43,343 nt of DNA, taken from the NCBI GenBank assembly GCA_016282255.1, contig JAEEKE010000044.1:1-43343 (forward strand). Reading direction: 5' to 3'. The notes beneath the pieces were generated by a model that searched no databases, was not told the DNA's origin, and saw only the letters and a program-made list of their open reading frames with translations. Positions 25,263 through 33,211 of the stretch are shown piece by piece (positions within the stretch are counted from its first letter, which is position 1; every line of letters starts with the position of its first letter). A program made the position numbers and the translations under genes. The stretch is from Bacillota bacterium. Lineage in GTDB: Bacteria > Bacillota > Clostridia > Christensenellales > CAG-138.

Positions 25263-25288
25263 TTATTTCCGCAGCGGGTGCGGAATAA
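25263..25288. other. Inverted repeat between the flotillin and XRE genes
   Basis: TTATTTCCGC (25263-25272) and GCGGAATAA (25280-25288) form a near-perfect dyad with one bulge. It lies in the divergent intergenic region, 30 bp before the -35 of the XRE gene. It may be an operator; there is no T-run. Confidence 0.4.
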
Positions 25289-25315
25289 ACCGGGGCAGGA
25301 CCGCAGGGAAAGCGC

Positions 25316-25344
25316 TTTTCAACCGCGCGCGCACGATGTATAAT
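25316..25344 (+). promoter_or_regulatory. Promoter of the XRE regulator gene
   Basis: TTTTCA (25316-25321), 17 bp and a perfect TATAAT (25339-25344), 30 bp before the start codon at 25375. Confidence 0.6.
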
Positions 25345-25374
25345 AACGGTAAAGAAAGTGCCGGAGGGACCTTT

Positions 25375-25863
25375 ATGGGCAAGCGTTCCGTCAAAGAAAA
25401 CAAGAATACCTATCAGCTAAGCAGGGAGGCCGCGGGGCTCACCCGTGAGGCGGCGGAGGGGCTGATGACCTTCGTCTCCTCCGACCGCATCGAGAGGATC
25501 GAGGGCGGGAAGAGCGTGCCGCATCCGGACGAGGTGCTCGCGATGGAGCGGGCGTACAGGGACCCCACGCTGCCGAACTACTACTGCACCCACGAATGCC
25601 CGATCGGCATGAAATACGTCACGGAGGCGGAACTCAAGGAGCTGCCGCAGCTGACCGTGGAGCTGCTGTCGGCGCTCAACGCGATGGCGGAGGAGAAGGA
25701 CCGGCTCATCGATATCTCGGTGGACGGCCGCGTGAACGGCTTTGAAAGGAAGCGGTTCGACGTTATCCTCGAAAAGCTATCGGTGCTCGACCGCAGCATC
25801 CGCGGCATGCGCATATGGATAGAGCACGCGCTCTCGAGCGGCAAGCTGGACGACGCGGATTGA
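25375..25863 (+). CDS. XRE/helix-turn-helix family regulator
   Basis: The 162-residue protein begins with an HTH-like region (residues 1-60; NTYQLSREAAGLTREAAEGL, then SDRIERIEGGKSVPHPDEVLAM). A cysteine-containing segment YYCTHECPIGMKYV (about 74-87) follows, then a two-helix C-terminal part. This matches, to my knowledge, a conserved clostridial family annotated as XRE transcriptional regulators with unknown targets. The ATG at 25375 is preferred over 25336 because GGAGG precedes it and the earlier codon lies inside the TATAAT. The gene is next to two promoters that carry GGACAA-N6-TTGTCC dyads (25972 and 27122-27202), which makes it a candidate for the factor that binds them (inference only). 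Confidence 0.8.
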   Translation: MGKRSVKENKNTYQLSREAAGLTREAAEGLMTFVSSDRIERIEGGKSVPHPDEVLAMERAYRDPTLPNYYCTHECPIGMKYVTEAELKELPQLTVELLSALNAMAEEKDRLIDISVDGRVNGFERKRFDVILEKLSVLDRSIRGMRIWIEHALSSGKLDDAD

Positions 25864-25971
25864 CGCTTGACCCGGAGAAAAGCGAATACGGCTTAGGAAC
25901 GGCTACGGCGGCCGTTCCTTTCGTTTTCCGCCGCCGTGCGCGCACATGCGCTGGAGGGAATAATTATCTAT

Positions 25972-26020
25972 GGACAACAATCATTGCCCAATGGACAATG
26001 AGAAAAAAACCTGTTACAAT
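25972..26020 (+). promoter_or_regulatory. Promoter 1 with a single operator-like dyad
   Basis: GGACAA-N6-TTGCCC (25972-25989) is followed 21 bp on by a second half site (GGACAA, 25993). The latter forms part of the -35 element TGGACA (25992-25997); after a 17-bp spacer comes TACAAT (26015-26020). It is a near-copy of the promoter at 27205-27233. Confidence 0.7.
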
Positions 26021-26090
26021 ATCCTTATCTGAATACATGCGAAGCGTGTATGCCCTGTTCGGGGCACGCTCCCGCAGCCGAAGGGAGTTG
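26021..26090 (+). promoter_or_regulatory. Leader 1 with two mutually exclusive hairpins
   Basis: ATACATGC (26033-26040) pairs with GCGTGTAT (26044-26051). Alternatively AGCGT (26043-26047) pairs with ACGCT (26066-26070), enclosing GCCC/GGGC. The two helices share one strand. The same leader recurs at 27234-27300. No U-run follows. Confidence 0.45.
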
Positions 26091-26096
26091 ATGAAA

Positions 26097-27029
26097 ATGA
26101 ATAACAGAATCGTATTTATCACGATCCTCTGCGTATGCGCCGTGTGCATGCTGCTCACCTCCTGCACCTCGGGCATCAAGCCCGAAGCCGCCGAAGGCAT
26201 CGAACCGTCCGCCCTGATCGGGACCGGAACGGAACCTGCGGAGACTTCTTTCGTCACTGCGGGACCGACCGAGGCTCCTGCCGTCACCGCGGAGCCGACG
26301 GAACAGTCGGCGGCTTTCTTTGATGAATGGCTCTCCGGCATCGAGGTCCCGGTCAAGCAGAGCGTCGTCTTTTCCGGCGATACCCCTGCGGACGGAGCCC
26401 CGCATGAGTTTGTTTACGCGTATCCCGAGTCTGCAGGCCCTCGGAACGATCCCGTTCTGGTCATCCCCTACGCTGTGGCTGTTGAAGCGGAAAACAGGCT
26501 GTATGATTATCTCGAAGAGCTTTTTGTCGGCATGACCCAAAGAAGCGATGAGATCTTCTTTGAGTGCGGGGGCTTATGCGGCGAAGACTGGTTCGTGCTG
26601 GAAAGCGAGCAGCTGAATAAAACGTGGCAGCACTTATACACGATCTGGCGCAGGGACGACAGCGGAAACTGGTATGAATTCGGCAACAACAATGCCGGCG
26701 AGCCTGTCAGCATCGAAGGCATATGCTTCCTTTCGGAAACGACGGGCTTTATGTGCTGTTCTAACTATTGGTATGGGGATAGTTTCACGAGCCGATTATT
26801 CGCCACCTTTGACGAAGGCGAGACCTGGCGGGACATGGGGCTGACCCTGCCCGAGGAATACGATGGTTATTACGGCTTTTCCTTTTCAAGTCCGGCTTTC
26901 GAGGGCGAAATCGGCGTAGTGTTTGTAAGCGTCTGCTACGATCCGCACGATCCGGACGTTCGCCGGGGCTGCTTCATCACCTCGGACGGCGGGCACAGCT
27001 GGCAGTTCAGGGAGCCGGATATCGATTAA
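26097..27029 (+). CDS. Lipoprotein with BNR/Asp-box repeats
   Basis: The 310-residue protein starts with a signal peptide and lipobox (LLTSC, lipid Cys23), followed by a Glu/Thr/Pro/Ala linker to about residue 75. The rest is mostly beta. Two Asp-box (BNR) motifs are visible: ATFDEGETW near residue 242 and TSDGGHSW near 300. BNR repeats belong to sialidase-type and photosystem-assembly type propellers, but the domain here is too short for a full propeller and I see no sialidase active-site residues. The start at 26097 is nine bases after AAGGGAG; 26091 is possible. Codon use is visibly less GC-rich than its neighbours. It is flanked by two copies of the same promoter/leader, as if inserted or duplicated together with it. 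Confidence 0.75.
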   Translation: MNNRIVFITILCVCAVCMLLTSCTSGIKPEAAEGIEPSALIGTGTEPAETSFVTAGPTEAPAVTAEPTEQSAAFFDEWLSGIEVPVKQSVVFSGDTPADGAPHEFVYAYPESAGPRNDPVLVIPYAVAVEAENRLYDYLEELFVGMTQRSDEIFFECGGLCGEDWFVLESEQLNKTWQHLYTIWRRDDSGNWYEFGNNNAGEPVSIEGICFLSETTGFMCCSNYWYGDSFTSRLFATFDEGETWRDMGLTLPEEYDGYYGFSFSSPAFEGEIGVVFVSVCYDPHDPDVRRGCFITSDGGHSWQFREPDID

Positions 27030-27062
27030 GCCGTCCGATCCGTCGGGCTGTCAAACTCCGGG

Positions 27063-27097
27063 GGCGGAGCGCGCTTTACGGCGTGCCCCGCCTTTTT
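27063..27097 (+). terminator. Terminator of the BNR lipoprotein gene
   Basis: GGCGG-A-GCGCGC pairs with GCGTGC-C-CCGCC (one A-C mismatch and one G-U), with a six-base loop. TTTTT follows at 27093-27097, 34 bp after the stop. Confidence 0.7.
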
Positions 27098-27121
27098 GCG
27101 TGCGGGACGGCCGTTCCCTGC

Positions 27122-27211
27122 GGACAACAATCATTGTCCTATGGACAACTATCATTGTCCTATGGACAACTATCATTGTCCTATGGACAACTATCATTGT
27201 CCTATGGACAA
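27122..27211 (+). promoter_or_regulatory. Four 18-bp dyads in a 21-bp tandem array upstream of promoter 2
   Basis: GGACAA-N6-TTGTCC occurs at 27122, 27143, 27164 and 27185. A fifth left half at 27206 merges with the -35 element. The period is exactly 21 bp, two DNA turns, so all sites face the same side. Dyads 2-4 are identical; the first differs at one spacer base. It resembles an operator array for a dimeric repressor or activator more than a coding repeat. Confidence 0.75.
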
Positions 27212-27233
27212 TGAGGAAAAAATCTGTTACAAT
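27205..27233 (+). promoter_or_regulatory. Promoter 2 of the surface-polymer genes
   Basis: TGGACA (27205-27210), 17 bp and TACAAT (27228-27233). The hexamers and spacer length equal those of promoter 1 at 25992-26020. A protein on the last half-dyad would overlap the -35. Confidence 0.7.
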
Positions 27234-27300
27234 ATCCTTATCTGTATACATGCGGAGCGTGTATGCCCTGTTCGGGGCACGCTCCCGCGAAGCAGGGGAG
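27234..27300 (+). promoter_or_regulatory. Leader 2 with two mutually exclusive hairpins
   Basis: ATACATGC (27246-27253) pairs with GCGTGTAT (27257-27264). The competing helix is GAGCGT (27255-27260) with ACGCTC (27279-27284), enclosing GCCC/GGGC. The 3' helix ends 12 bases before the GGGGAG ribosome binding site of the next gene. The leader is almost the same as leader 1. Confidence 0.45.
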
Positions 27301-27304
27301 ATAT

Positions 27305-28156
27305 ATGAACAAAGCAAGAGAGCGGTTTTTGATAATATCGATCGTCGTGCTCGTGATCTTCACGGCCGGCTTCTTCGCGTACAGGCTCTACAGAAAGCAT
27401 ATCAAGCGCAACGCGGCGCCGCTGATCTCCTGCGCGTCGGACGAGATGCGCATAAGCGTCGCCACCCCGCGCGAGGACCTGCTGATCGGCGTGACGGCCA
27501 TGGACGCCGAGGACGGCGACCTGACGGACAAGATCGTCATAGAAAGCATCTCCAAATTCGTCGAGAAGGGCAAGTGCACCATCACCTACGCGGTCTGCGA
27601 TTCGGGCAACAAGGTCTCCACCGCTTCGAGGACGATCTATTACACCGACTATCATTCCCCGCGGTTCAGCCTGCTCAGCGACTTCGTCTATTCCGTGGGC
27701 TCCGTCGTCAACCCGCTTTCGCGCATCCGTGCCTATGACTGCATCGACGGCGATATCACGAACCGCATCTCCATGACGACCGTCGATTCGGGCGAGTTCT
27801 CCTCCGGCGACGCGCACGAGGTCGAGTTCCGCGTCATAAACAGCTTCGGCGACGTGGCGACCTTCCGCGCGAACATCGTCGTAGAGGAGCGCGTTTCGCC
27901 GAACGTGCCCGTCATCACGCTTTCCCAATACCTGATCTATATCGACCGCGACGAGCTGATCGATCCGCTCGACTACGTGGAGGGCATCTACCTTTTGCGC
28001 GAGAGCTACACGATCGACGAATACGGCAGGGACAATCTGATCGCCGACACCTCGGGGTTCGACCCCTCGACCCCCGGGCTCTACGAGATCCCCATCTATC
28101 TTGAAGTCAACAACTACCTCGGTTCAACGACGCTCTACGTCATAGTGGAGGATTGA
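27305..28156 (+). CDS. Membrane-anchored Ig-like (DUF5011-type) protein
   Basis: The 283-residue protein has a short basic N-terminus, one membrane helix (about 8-28) and an outside region of at least two or three beta-sandwich repeats. The motif DAEDGDLTDKIVIES (about 66-80) and its relative DCIDGDITNRISM (about 141-153) are typical of DUF5011/HYR-like Ig domains. No catalytic residues are apparent. GGGGAG precedes the ATG. It lies 70 bp before the giant BY-kinase gene under the same promoter, so it may act in a surface-polymer export or anchoring machine. A comparable Ig-like protein next to wzz/wzc genes would support that. Confidence 0.78.
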   Translation: MNKARERFLIISIVVLVIFTAGFFAYRLYRKHIKRNAAPLISCASDEMRISVATPREDLLIGVTAMDAEDGDLTDKIVIESISKFVEKGKCTITYAVCDSGNKVSTASRTIYYTDYHSPRFSLLSDFVYSVGSVVNPLSRIRAYDCIDGDITNRISMTTVDSGEFSSGDAHEVEFRVINSFGDVATFRANIVVEERVSPNVPVITLSQYLIYIDRDELIDPLDYVEGIYLLRESYTIDEYGRDNLIADTSGFDPSTPGLYEIPIYLEVNNYLGSTTLYVIVED

Positions 28157-28226
28157 CCCCGGCCCCGTGCGGCCGGACGAAGCGGCGGAAAAGCAAACTT
28201 CAGCACGAAAGGAAGCAGCCCCCCAA

Positions 28227-31200
28227 ATGCCCGAGTTCACTCCGAATGAAAACAGAAAAGAAGAGAAAAAGCTGAACCTGAGCCTCGAAAAGGTCCTGCT
28301 TCAGCTGCTCAAAAACTGGTGGGTGATTTTGATCGGCACGCTGATCGCCGGCATGGTGATCTACGTGTTCGTTACGGAAACGTATAAGGAAAAATACGCC
28401 TCGAACGCGACCTTCGTGGTCACGGGGAAGGGCTCGGTCACCAGCACCATGCTCTCCGATATCGACACCGCGAAGAGCATGACGCAGGCCTTCGCCTACG
28501 CGCTCGACAGCGACATCATGATGCAGAAGGTCAAGGAGGTGCTGGGCCTTCGATCGTTCAGGGGCACTGTCAGGACGAGCCGCCTTGCCGAGACGAACAT
28601 CCTTTCTTTGGAGGTCACGGCCGATTCGCCCGAGCTCGCCTTCAACGTCATTAACGCGATAATCGACAATCACTATGTCGTTACCGACAGCATGATACAG
28701 AACGCCGCCATGTACGTTCTGATGCAGCCCACCATGCCCAAATCCCCGGTCTCGCCGATGGACCGCCGCGCACGCGTGTTCACCTATTCGGCGGCCGTGA
28801 TGCTGCTGATCATCCTCGGCATCGTGATCGCTTCCGGGTTCTCCAACAAGATCTACACCGAATCCGATTTCGAAAACAAGGTCGGCGACCTCGAGCGCCT
28901 CGCCGCGTTCGGGCACGAGAAGAGCAAAAGGAGCAAGAAGGGCAGGCTGCCGATAGGCAAGAAGCTGAGCGCGAGCCTGCTCGTGACCAACCCGACCACG
29001 GGCTTCGGCTATTCCGAGACCTTCCGCCTGCTGCAGACGAGGCTGCAGGGCCTTATGAAGAAGGAGAACCTGCGCACGCTGATGGTCGCGAGCGTCGACG
29101 CGGACGAGGGCCGAAGCACCGTCGCCGCCAACCTTGCGCTCGCCTTTGCGAGGGAGAACCGCCGCGTGCTGCTGCTCGAGGGCGATATGGGCGAGCCCTC
29201 GCTCGCCGAGCTGCTCGGCTGCGGGGACAGCCTCAACGTTTCGATCGACGAATACATCATCGGCGGAAGCGGCTCCGAGCTGCTGCCGACGCTCGACAAC
29301 GCCAGGAACCTCAGCCTCCTGCTGTGCAGAAAGCCCGTCGACAACCCGCTGGAGCTGATCACCTCGCCCAATATGCAGAGCTTTATGAGCGAGGCGCGCA
29401 AATACTTCGATTTCATCATCATCGACACGCCGCCCGTCGCCTCGTCCAACGCCGCGGAATATTTCTCCGAGATGTGCGACGCGGCGGTCATGGTCGTGCG
29501 CCAGGGCTTCGCCTCCGCGCAGCGCATCAACACCGCGCTCTCGATGCTCAAGAGCAACACCGCCGTGCTCGGCTATATCCTAAACGACGTGGCCGACGTG
29601 CCCTTCGTGGGCGGTTCGGCGGACGTCACGGGCACGGGCTACGGGCGCTACGGCCGTTACGGGCGCTACGGCGGCTACGGGCGCTACGGCAGCTACGGGC
29701 GCTACGGTAATTACGGCCGTTACGGAAACTACGGCAAATACGGCGGAAGCAGCTTCGCGGGCGGCGAGAACCTGCCCGTCGAGGAGCACATCCCCACCGA
29801 AAACGGCGCCGTGCAGGCCAAGGCCGAGGCGCCGGAGCTCCGCGCAGCGCCTTCGGAGCTGCTCGATACCGAGGAGAAGGAGATCGACCTGTTCGATTTC
29901 ATCAAGGGCACGCTCAGGACGCTCCTTCGCTTCTTCTGGATACCGATATTGCTCGCCGTCGTCATCTGCGGCCTGCTCGTCTACCGCGAGAAGGCGACCT
30001 ACAGCCCGAGATACAAGGCGAGAGCGACCTTCACGATAAACGCGGTCGGCGTGTCCGGCAGCGCGAACATGGAATACTCCAAGAACGTCGCCAACCGCCT
30101 TTCCAAGGTGTTCCCGCACGTGCTGACCAGCGGCATCCTCAGCGACCTGATCTGCGAGGATCTCCACGTCAAGACCATGCCTGCGACGCTGCAGGCGCAC
30201 GTCGAGGGCCAGACCACGCTCTTTACGCTCGAGGCGATCTCATCCAAGCCCGAGGACGCGCTCCGCGTGCTCGAATCGGCCATCAGAAAGTACCCGCAGA
30301 TCACGGATTTCGTCATCGGCAACACCAACCTCAACCTCCTGCGCGAGCCCACCCTGCCCGCGCGGCCCTATAACGCGCCGAATTACAGGAGCAGGATCGT
30401 CATCGGCTGCGCCGCCGCGCTGCTGATCTCGCTGATCATCGCCGCGATCCTCAACATGACGCGCAGGACCGTGGGCAGCACCGAGGAGATCCGCGAAATA
30501 CTCAATATCCGCTGCATCGGCACCCTGCCCTACGACCGCAGCAGCCGGGATAACCGCAGCGGCGCGCTGCTGACGCTGATGGGCGGCGGCGTTTCGAAGG
30601 ACTTCTCCGATTCCGCCGCGCTTATCGCGCGCAGGCTTGAAAAGAACGCGGCGGAGCACAACGAAAAGGCGATCCTCTTCGCGGGCAGCGTGCCCGGCGA
30701 GGGCAAGTCCACGGTCGCTCTCAACACCGCCATGGCGCTTGCCGCCTCGGGCAGGATCGTCGTGTTCATCGACTGCGATATCCGCAAGGCCTCCACGATC
30801 TCCGATCTGCCCGGCATCAGGGAGAAGGGCCTCATCGAATACCTTAAGCAGGAGGCCGAGATCAGCGATATCGTATCCCCGATCGGCGATAACCTCTATG
30901 CGATCAGGGGCTCCACCAAGAACTACAATATGCCCGAGCTGCTGCGCTCGAGCCGCATGCGCAGGCTGGTGGAGAGCATCCGGATGACGGCGGACTTCGT
31001 GATCTTCGACGCGCCGCCCAGCGCGATCCTCGCCGACTCCCAGACCGTCGCCGAGTATGCCGACTGCGTCGTCTACGTCGTCTGCCAGGACTACACCACG
31101 AAGAACAGCCTCGTTTCCGGCATCAACAACATCGCGAACACCGGCGTGCGCATCATGGGCTACGTGCTCAACAACGCCGGCACGAGCGAGACCGGCCGCA

Positions 31201-31388
31201 GCTACAGCAAGCACCGCTATTCGAATTACGGCCGCTACGGCGGCTACGGCGGTTACGGCGGTTACGGCGGCTACGGCAAGTACGGCAAATACGGCAGGTA
31301 CGGCGGCTACGGCAAATACGGCAAGTACGGTAAGTACGGCAAGTACGGCGCTGAGGCCGAGAGCGCCCCGGAAGGGCAAAACGAATGA
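28227..31388 (+). CDS. Tandem-duplicated Wzz/BY-kinase (polysaccharide co-polymerase and tyrosine kinase) with two Tyr-rich tails
   Basis: The 1053-residue protein holds two full modules. Each has a Wzz chain-length domain between two membrane helices, a proline motif (PTMPKSPVSP and PTLPARPYNAP), a bacterial tyrosine-kinase domain and a Tyr-Gly rich tail. Module 2 has an intact Walker A (GEGKST, Lys827), Walker A' (FIDCDIRKAS) and Walker B (FVIFDAPP). Module 1 is degenerate: Walker A reads DEGRST with Arg296 for Lys, and Walker A' reads LEGDMGEP; its Walker B (FIIIDTPP) is kept. Tail 1 spans Tyr472-Tyr505 with 12 tyrosines and is internal; tail 2 spans Tyr993-Tyr1040 with 16. Wzc/CpsCD proteins control polymer length by cyclic autophosphorylation of such tails. 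The start at 28227 is preferred (AAAGGAAG upstream); an in-frame GTG lies at 28167. Confidence 0.93.
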   Translation: MPEFTPNENRKEEKKLNLSLEKVLLQLLKNWWVILIGTLIAGMVIYVFVTETYKEKYASNATFVVTGKGSVTSTMLSDIDTAKSMTQAFAYALDSDIMMQKVKEVLGLRSFRGTVRTSRLAETNILSLEVTADSPELAFNVINAIIDNHYVVTDSMIQNAAMYVLMQPTMPKSPVSPMDRRARVFTYSAAVMLLIILGIVIASGFSNKIYTESDFENKVGDLERLAAFGHEKSKRSKKGRLPIGKKLSASLLVTNPTTGFGYSETFRLLQTRLQGLMKKENLRTLMVASVDADEGRSTVAANLALAFARENRRVLLLEGDMGEPSLAELLGCGDSLNVSIDEYIIGGSGSELLPTLDNARNLSLLLCRKPVDNPLELITSPNMQSFMSEARKYFDFIIIDTPPVASSNAAEYFSEMCDAAVMVVRQGFASAQRINTALSMLKSNTAVLGYILNDVADVPFVGGSADVTGTGYGRYGRYGRYGGYGRYGSYGRYGNYGRYGNYGKYGGSSFAGGENLPVEEHIPTENGAVQAKAEAPELRAAPSELLDTEEKEIDLFDFIKGTLRTLLRFFWIPILLAVVICGLLVYREKATYSPRYKARATFTINAVGVSGSANMEYSKNVANRLSKVFPHVLTSGILSDLICEDLHVKTMPATLQAHVEGQTTLFTLEAISSKPEDALRVLESAIRKYPQITDFVIGNTNLNLLREPTLPARPYNAPNYRSRIVIGCAAALLISLIIAAILNMTRRTVGSTEEIREILNIRCIGTLPYDRSSRDNRSGALLTLMGGGVSKDFSDSAALIARRLEKNAAEHNEKAILFAGSVPGEGKSTVALNTAMALAASGRIVVFIDCDIRKASTISDLPGIREKGLIEYLKQEAEISDIVSPIGDNLYAIRGSTKNYNMPELLRSSRMRRLVESIRMTADFVIFDAPPSAILADSQTVAEYADCVVYVVCQDYTTKNSLVSGINNIANTGVRIMGYVLNNAGTSETGRSYSKHRYSNYGRYGGYGGYGGYGGYGKYGKYGRYGGYGKYGKYGKYGKYGAEAESAPEGQNE

Positions 31389-31392
31389 AGAA

Positions 31393-31428
31393 AAGGGCAT
31401 TGTCCGGCTCCGTCCGGGCAGTGCCCTT
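31393..31428 (+). terminator. Hairpin between the BY-kinase and phosphoglucomutase genes
   Basis: AAGGGCA pairs with TGCCCTT, and an inner CCGG/CCGG helix stacks on it. No U-run follows, so it may be a weak terminator or an mRNA-processing site. It begins five bases after the kinase stop. Confidence 0.4.
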
Positions 31429-31460
31429 ACGCATATAAATAAAAGCAAAGGAGAACCTTT

Positions 31461-33206
31461 ATGTCGTATAAAGAGGAGTATTTGAAATGGCTGAACGCCC
31501 CGGGCCTTTCCGAGGAGGAGAGGGACGAGCTTGCCTCGATCGGCGGCGACGAAAAACAGCAGGAGGACCGCTTCTATACCGAGCTCGAGTTCGGCACGGC
31601 CGGCCTGCGCGGCGTGCTCGGCCTGGGCACCAACCGCATGAACGACTACGTGGTCAGAAGGGCGACCGCCGGCGTCGCCGCGCATCTTCTCAAGATCCCC
31701 GGCGCGGCGGATAAGGGCGTTGCGATCGCCTACGATTCGCGCCGCTGCTCGGATCGCTTCGCCGAGGTCTCGGCAAGGACGCTCGCGGCCTACGGCGTAA
31801 AGAGCTTCCTCTACTCCACGCTGCACAGCGTGCCCCAGCTCTCGTTCACGGTGCGCCAGCTCGGCTGCGCGGCGGGCATCGTCATCACGGCGAGCCACAA
31901 CCCGCCCGAATACAACGGCTACAAGGTCTATGCCGCGCACGGCGGCCAGTGCGGCCCCGCCGAGGCGGACGAGATCCTCGCCTGCATCCGCGGCTTCGGG
32001 TATTTCGATACCGCGATCATGGATTTCGACGAGGCGAGGGCGAAGGGCCTTATCAACCTGATCGGCGAGGAGGTCGACGAGATCTATTATAAGAAGACGA
32101 TCAGCGTCATGCTCAACCCCGAGCTCGTGCGCAGCGAAGCCGCGAAGATGGAGGGCGGCATCGTCTACACGCCCCTGCACGGCAGCGGCCTGGTGCCGGT
32201 CACGACGATACTCGACCGTATCGGCATCAAGAACCTCTACGTGGTCGAGGAGCAGCGCCTGCCGAACGGCGATTTCCCGACCGTCAAGGCCCCGAACCCC
32301 GAGGACCCGAACGCCTTTAAGCTGGCCATGGAGCTGGGCAGGAAGGTCGGCGCCGGGATGCTGTTCGCCACCGACCCCGATTCCGACCGCCTCGGCGTGG
32401 CCGTGCGCGAGAAGGACGGCGGCTACCGCGTGCTGACCGGCAACCAGATCGGCAGCATACTGGTCTACTACATCCTCTCCGAGCTCAAGGCGCAGGGGAG
32501 GCTGCCGGAGGACGGCTTCGTGGTCAAATCCCTCGTCAGCACCGCGCTTGCGGACGTCATCTGCCGCAGCTTCGGCGTTCAGATCCGCCACGTGCTGACC
32601 GGCTTCCGCTTCATCGCGGAGCAGATCGACCTTGCCGATAAGGCCGGCACAGGCAAATTCCTGTTCGGCTTCGAGGAGAGCTACGGCTTCCTCTCCGGCG
32701 GCTTCGCGCACGATAAGGACGCGGTGCTCGCGGCGATGCTCGTCTGCGAGGCGGCGATCGTGTACGCCTCGCGCGGGAAGGGTCTCGTGGACGTGCTCAA
32801 CGAGATCTACGCGAAATACGGCTATTTCATCGAAAAGACCAAGAGCTACACGCTCGTGGGCAAGGAGGGCATCGAGCGCATCGGCAGCGCGATGAAGGCC
32901 CTCAGGGCCGAGCCCCCGAAGGCGTTCGGCGATGATGAGCCCATCCTGGTCCGCGAGGACTTCGCCGCGAACGAGAAGATCGACTGCGCCACCGGCGAGG
33001 AGGGCGGCATCGGCCTGCCCAAGTCAAACGTGCTGCGCTACACCCTCGGCGACGACGCGTGGGTCGTGGTGCGCCCGAGCGGCACCGAGCCCAAGCTCAA
33101 GCTCTACGTCGGCGCGAAGGGCGCGGACGAGGCGGCCGCGAACGCGCGCATGGAGCGCATAATGAGCGAGGGCGACGGGATAGTCTCCGCCCTGCTGAAC
33201 GGATAA
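31461..33206 (+). CDS. pgcA: Phosphoglucomutase/phosphomannomutase
   Basis: The 581-residue alpha-D-phosphohexomutase interconverts glucose 6-phosphate and glucose 1-phosphate, possibly also mannose phosphates. The phosphoserine loop is TASHNPPEYNG, the metal loop DPDSDRLG, the sugar loop GFEESYGFL and the phosphate loop RPSGTEPKLK. All four active-site loops are intact and length matches PgcA of Bacillus. It lies after the BY-kinase and before glycogen phosphorylase (37067), whose product is glucose 1-phosphate, so it can route carbon between glycogen, glycolysis and nucleotide-sugar precursors of polymers. The ribosome binding site is AAAGGAG. Confidence 0.95.
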   Translation: MSYKEEYLKWLNAPGLSEEERDELASIGGDEKQQEDRFYTELEFGTAGLRGVLGLGTNRMNDYVVRRATAGVAAHLLKIPGAADKGVAIAYDSRRCSDRFAEVSARTLAAYGVKSFLYSTLHSVPQLSFTVRQLGCAAGIVITASHNPPEYNGYKVYAAHGGQCGPAEADEILACIRGFGYFDTAIMDFDEARAKGLINLIGEEVDEIYYKKTISVMLNPELVRSEAAKMEGGIVYTPLHGSGLVPVTTILDRIGIKNLYVVEEQRLPNGDFPTVKAPNPEDPNAFKLAMELGRKVGAGMLFATDPDSDRLGVAVREKDGGYRVLTGNQIGSILVYYILSELKAQGRLPEDGFVVKSLVSTALADVICRSFGVQIRHVLTGFRFIAEQIDLADKAGTGKFLFGFEESYGFLSGGFAHDKDAVLAAMLVCEAAIVYASRGKGLVDVLNEIYAKYGYFIEKTKSYTLVGKEGIERIGSAMKALRAEPPKAFGDDEPILVREDFAANEKIDCATGEEGGIGLPKSNVLRYTLGDDAWVVVRPSGTEPKLKLYVGAKGADEAAANARMERIMSEGDGIVSALLNG

Positions 33207-33211
33207 CGGAT

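Noticed and set aside
26097-27029. Sialidase
   Set aside because: Two Asp-boxes are present, but the arginine triad, Tyr and Glu of sialidases cannot be recognised and the domain is too short for a six-blade propeller.
27122-27205. CRISPR array
   Set aside because: The period is 21 bp with only 3 bp between dyads and no variable spacers; no cas genes are present.
27250-27300. Leader peptide starting MRSVYALFGARSR in both duplicated leaders
   Set aside because: The peptide is shared, but the DNA is nearly identical too, so there is no coding signal. There is no ribosome binding site, and the frame runs into a different frame from the 27305 gene.
27096-27308. Peptide with repeated MDNYHCP units
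   Set aside because: It is a translation of the 21-bp dyads. The dyad symmetry, promoter overlap and lack of a ribosome binding site point to operator DNA, not a protein.
30240-32711. 823-residue reading frame on the minus strand
   Set aside because: It is antisense to the BY-kinase and phosphoglucomutase, both with intact motifs, and crosses their intergenic hairpin. It is a GC-bias shadow.
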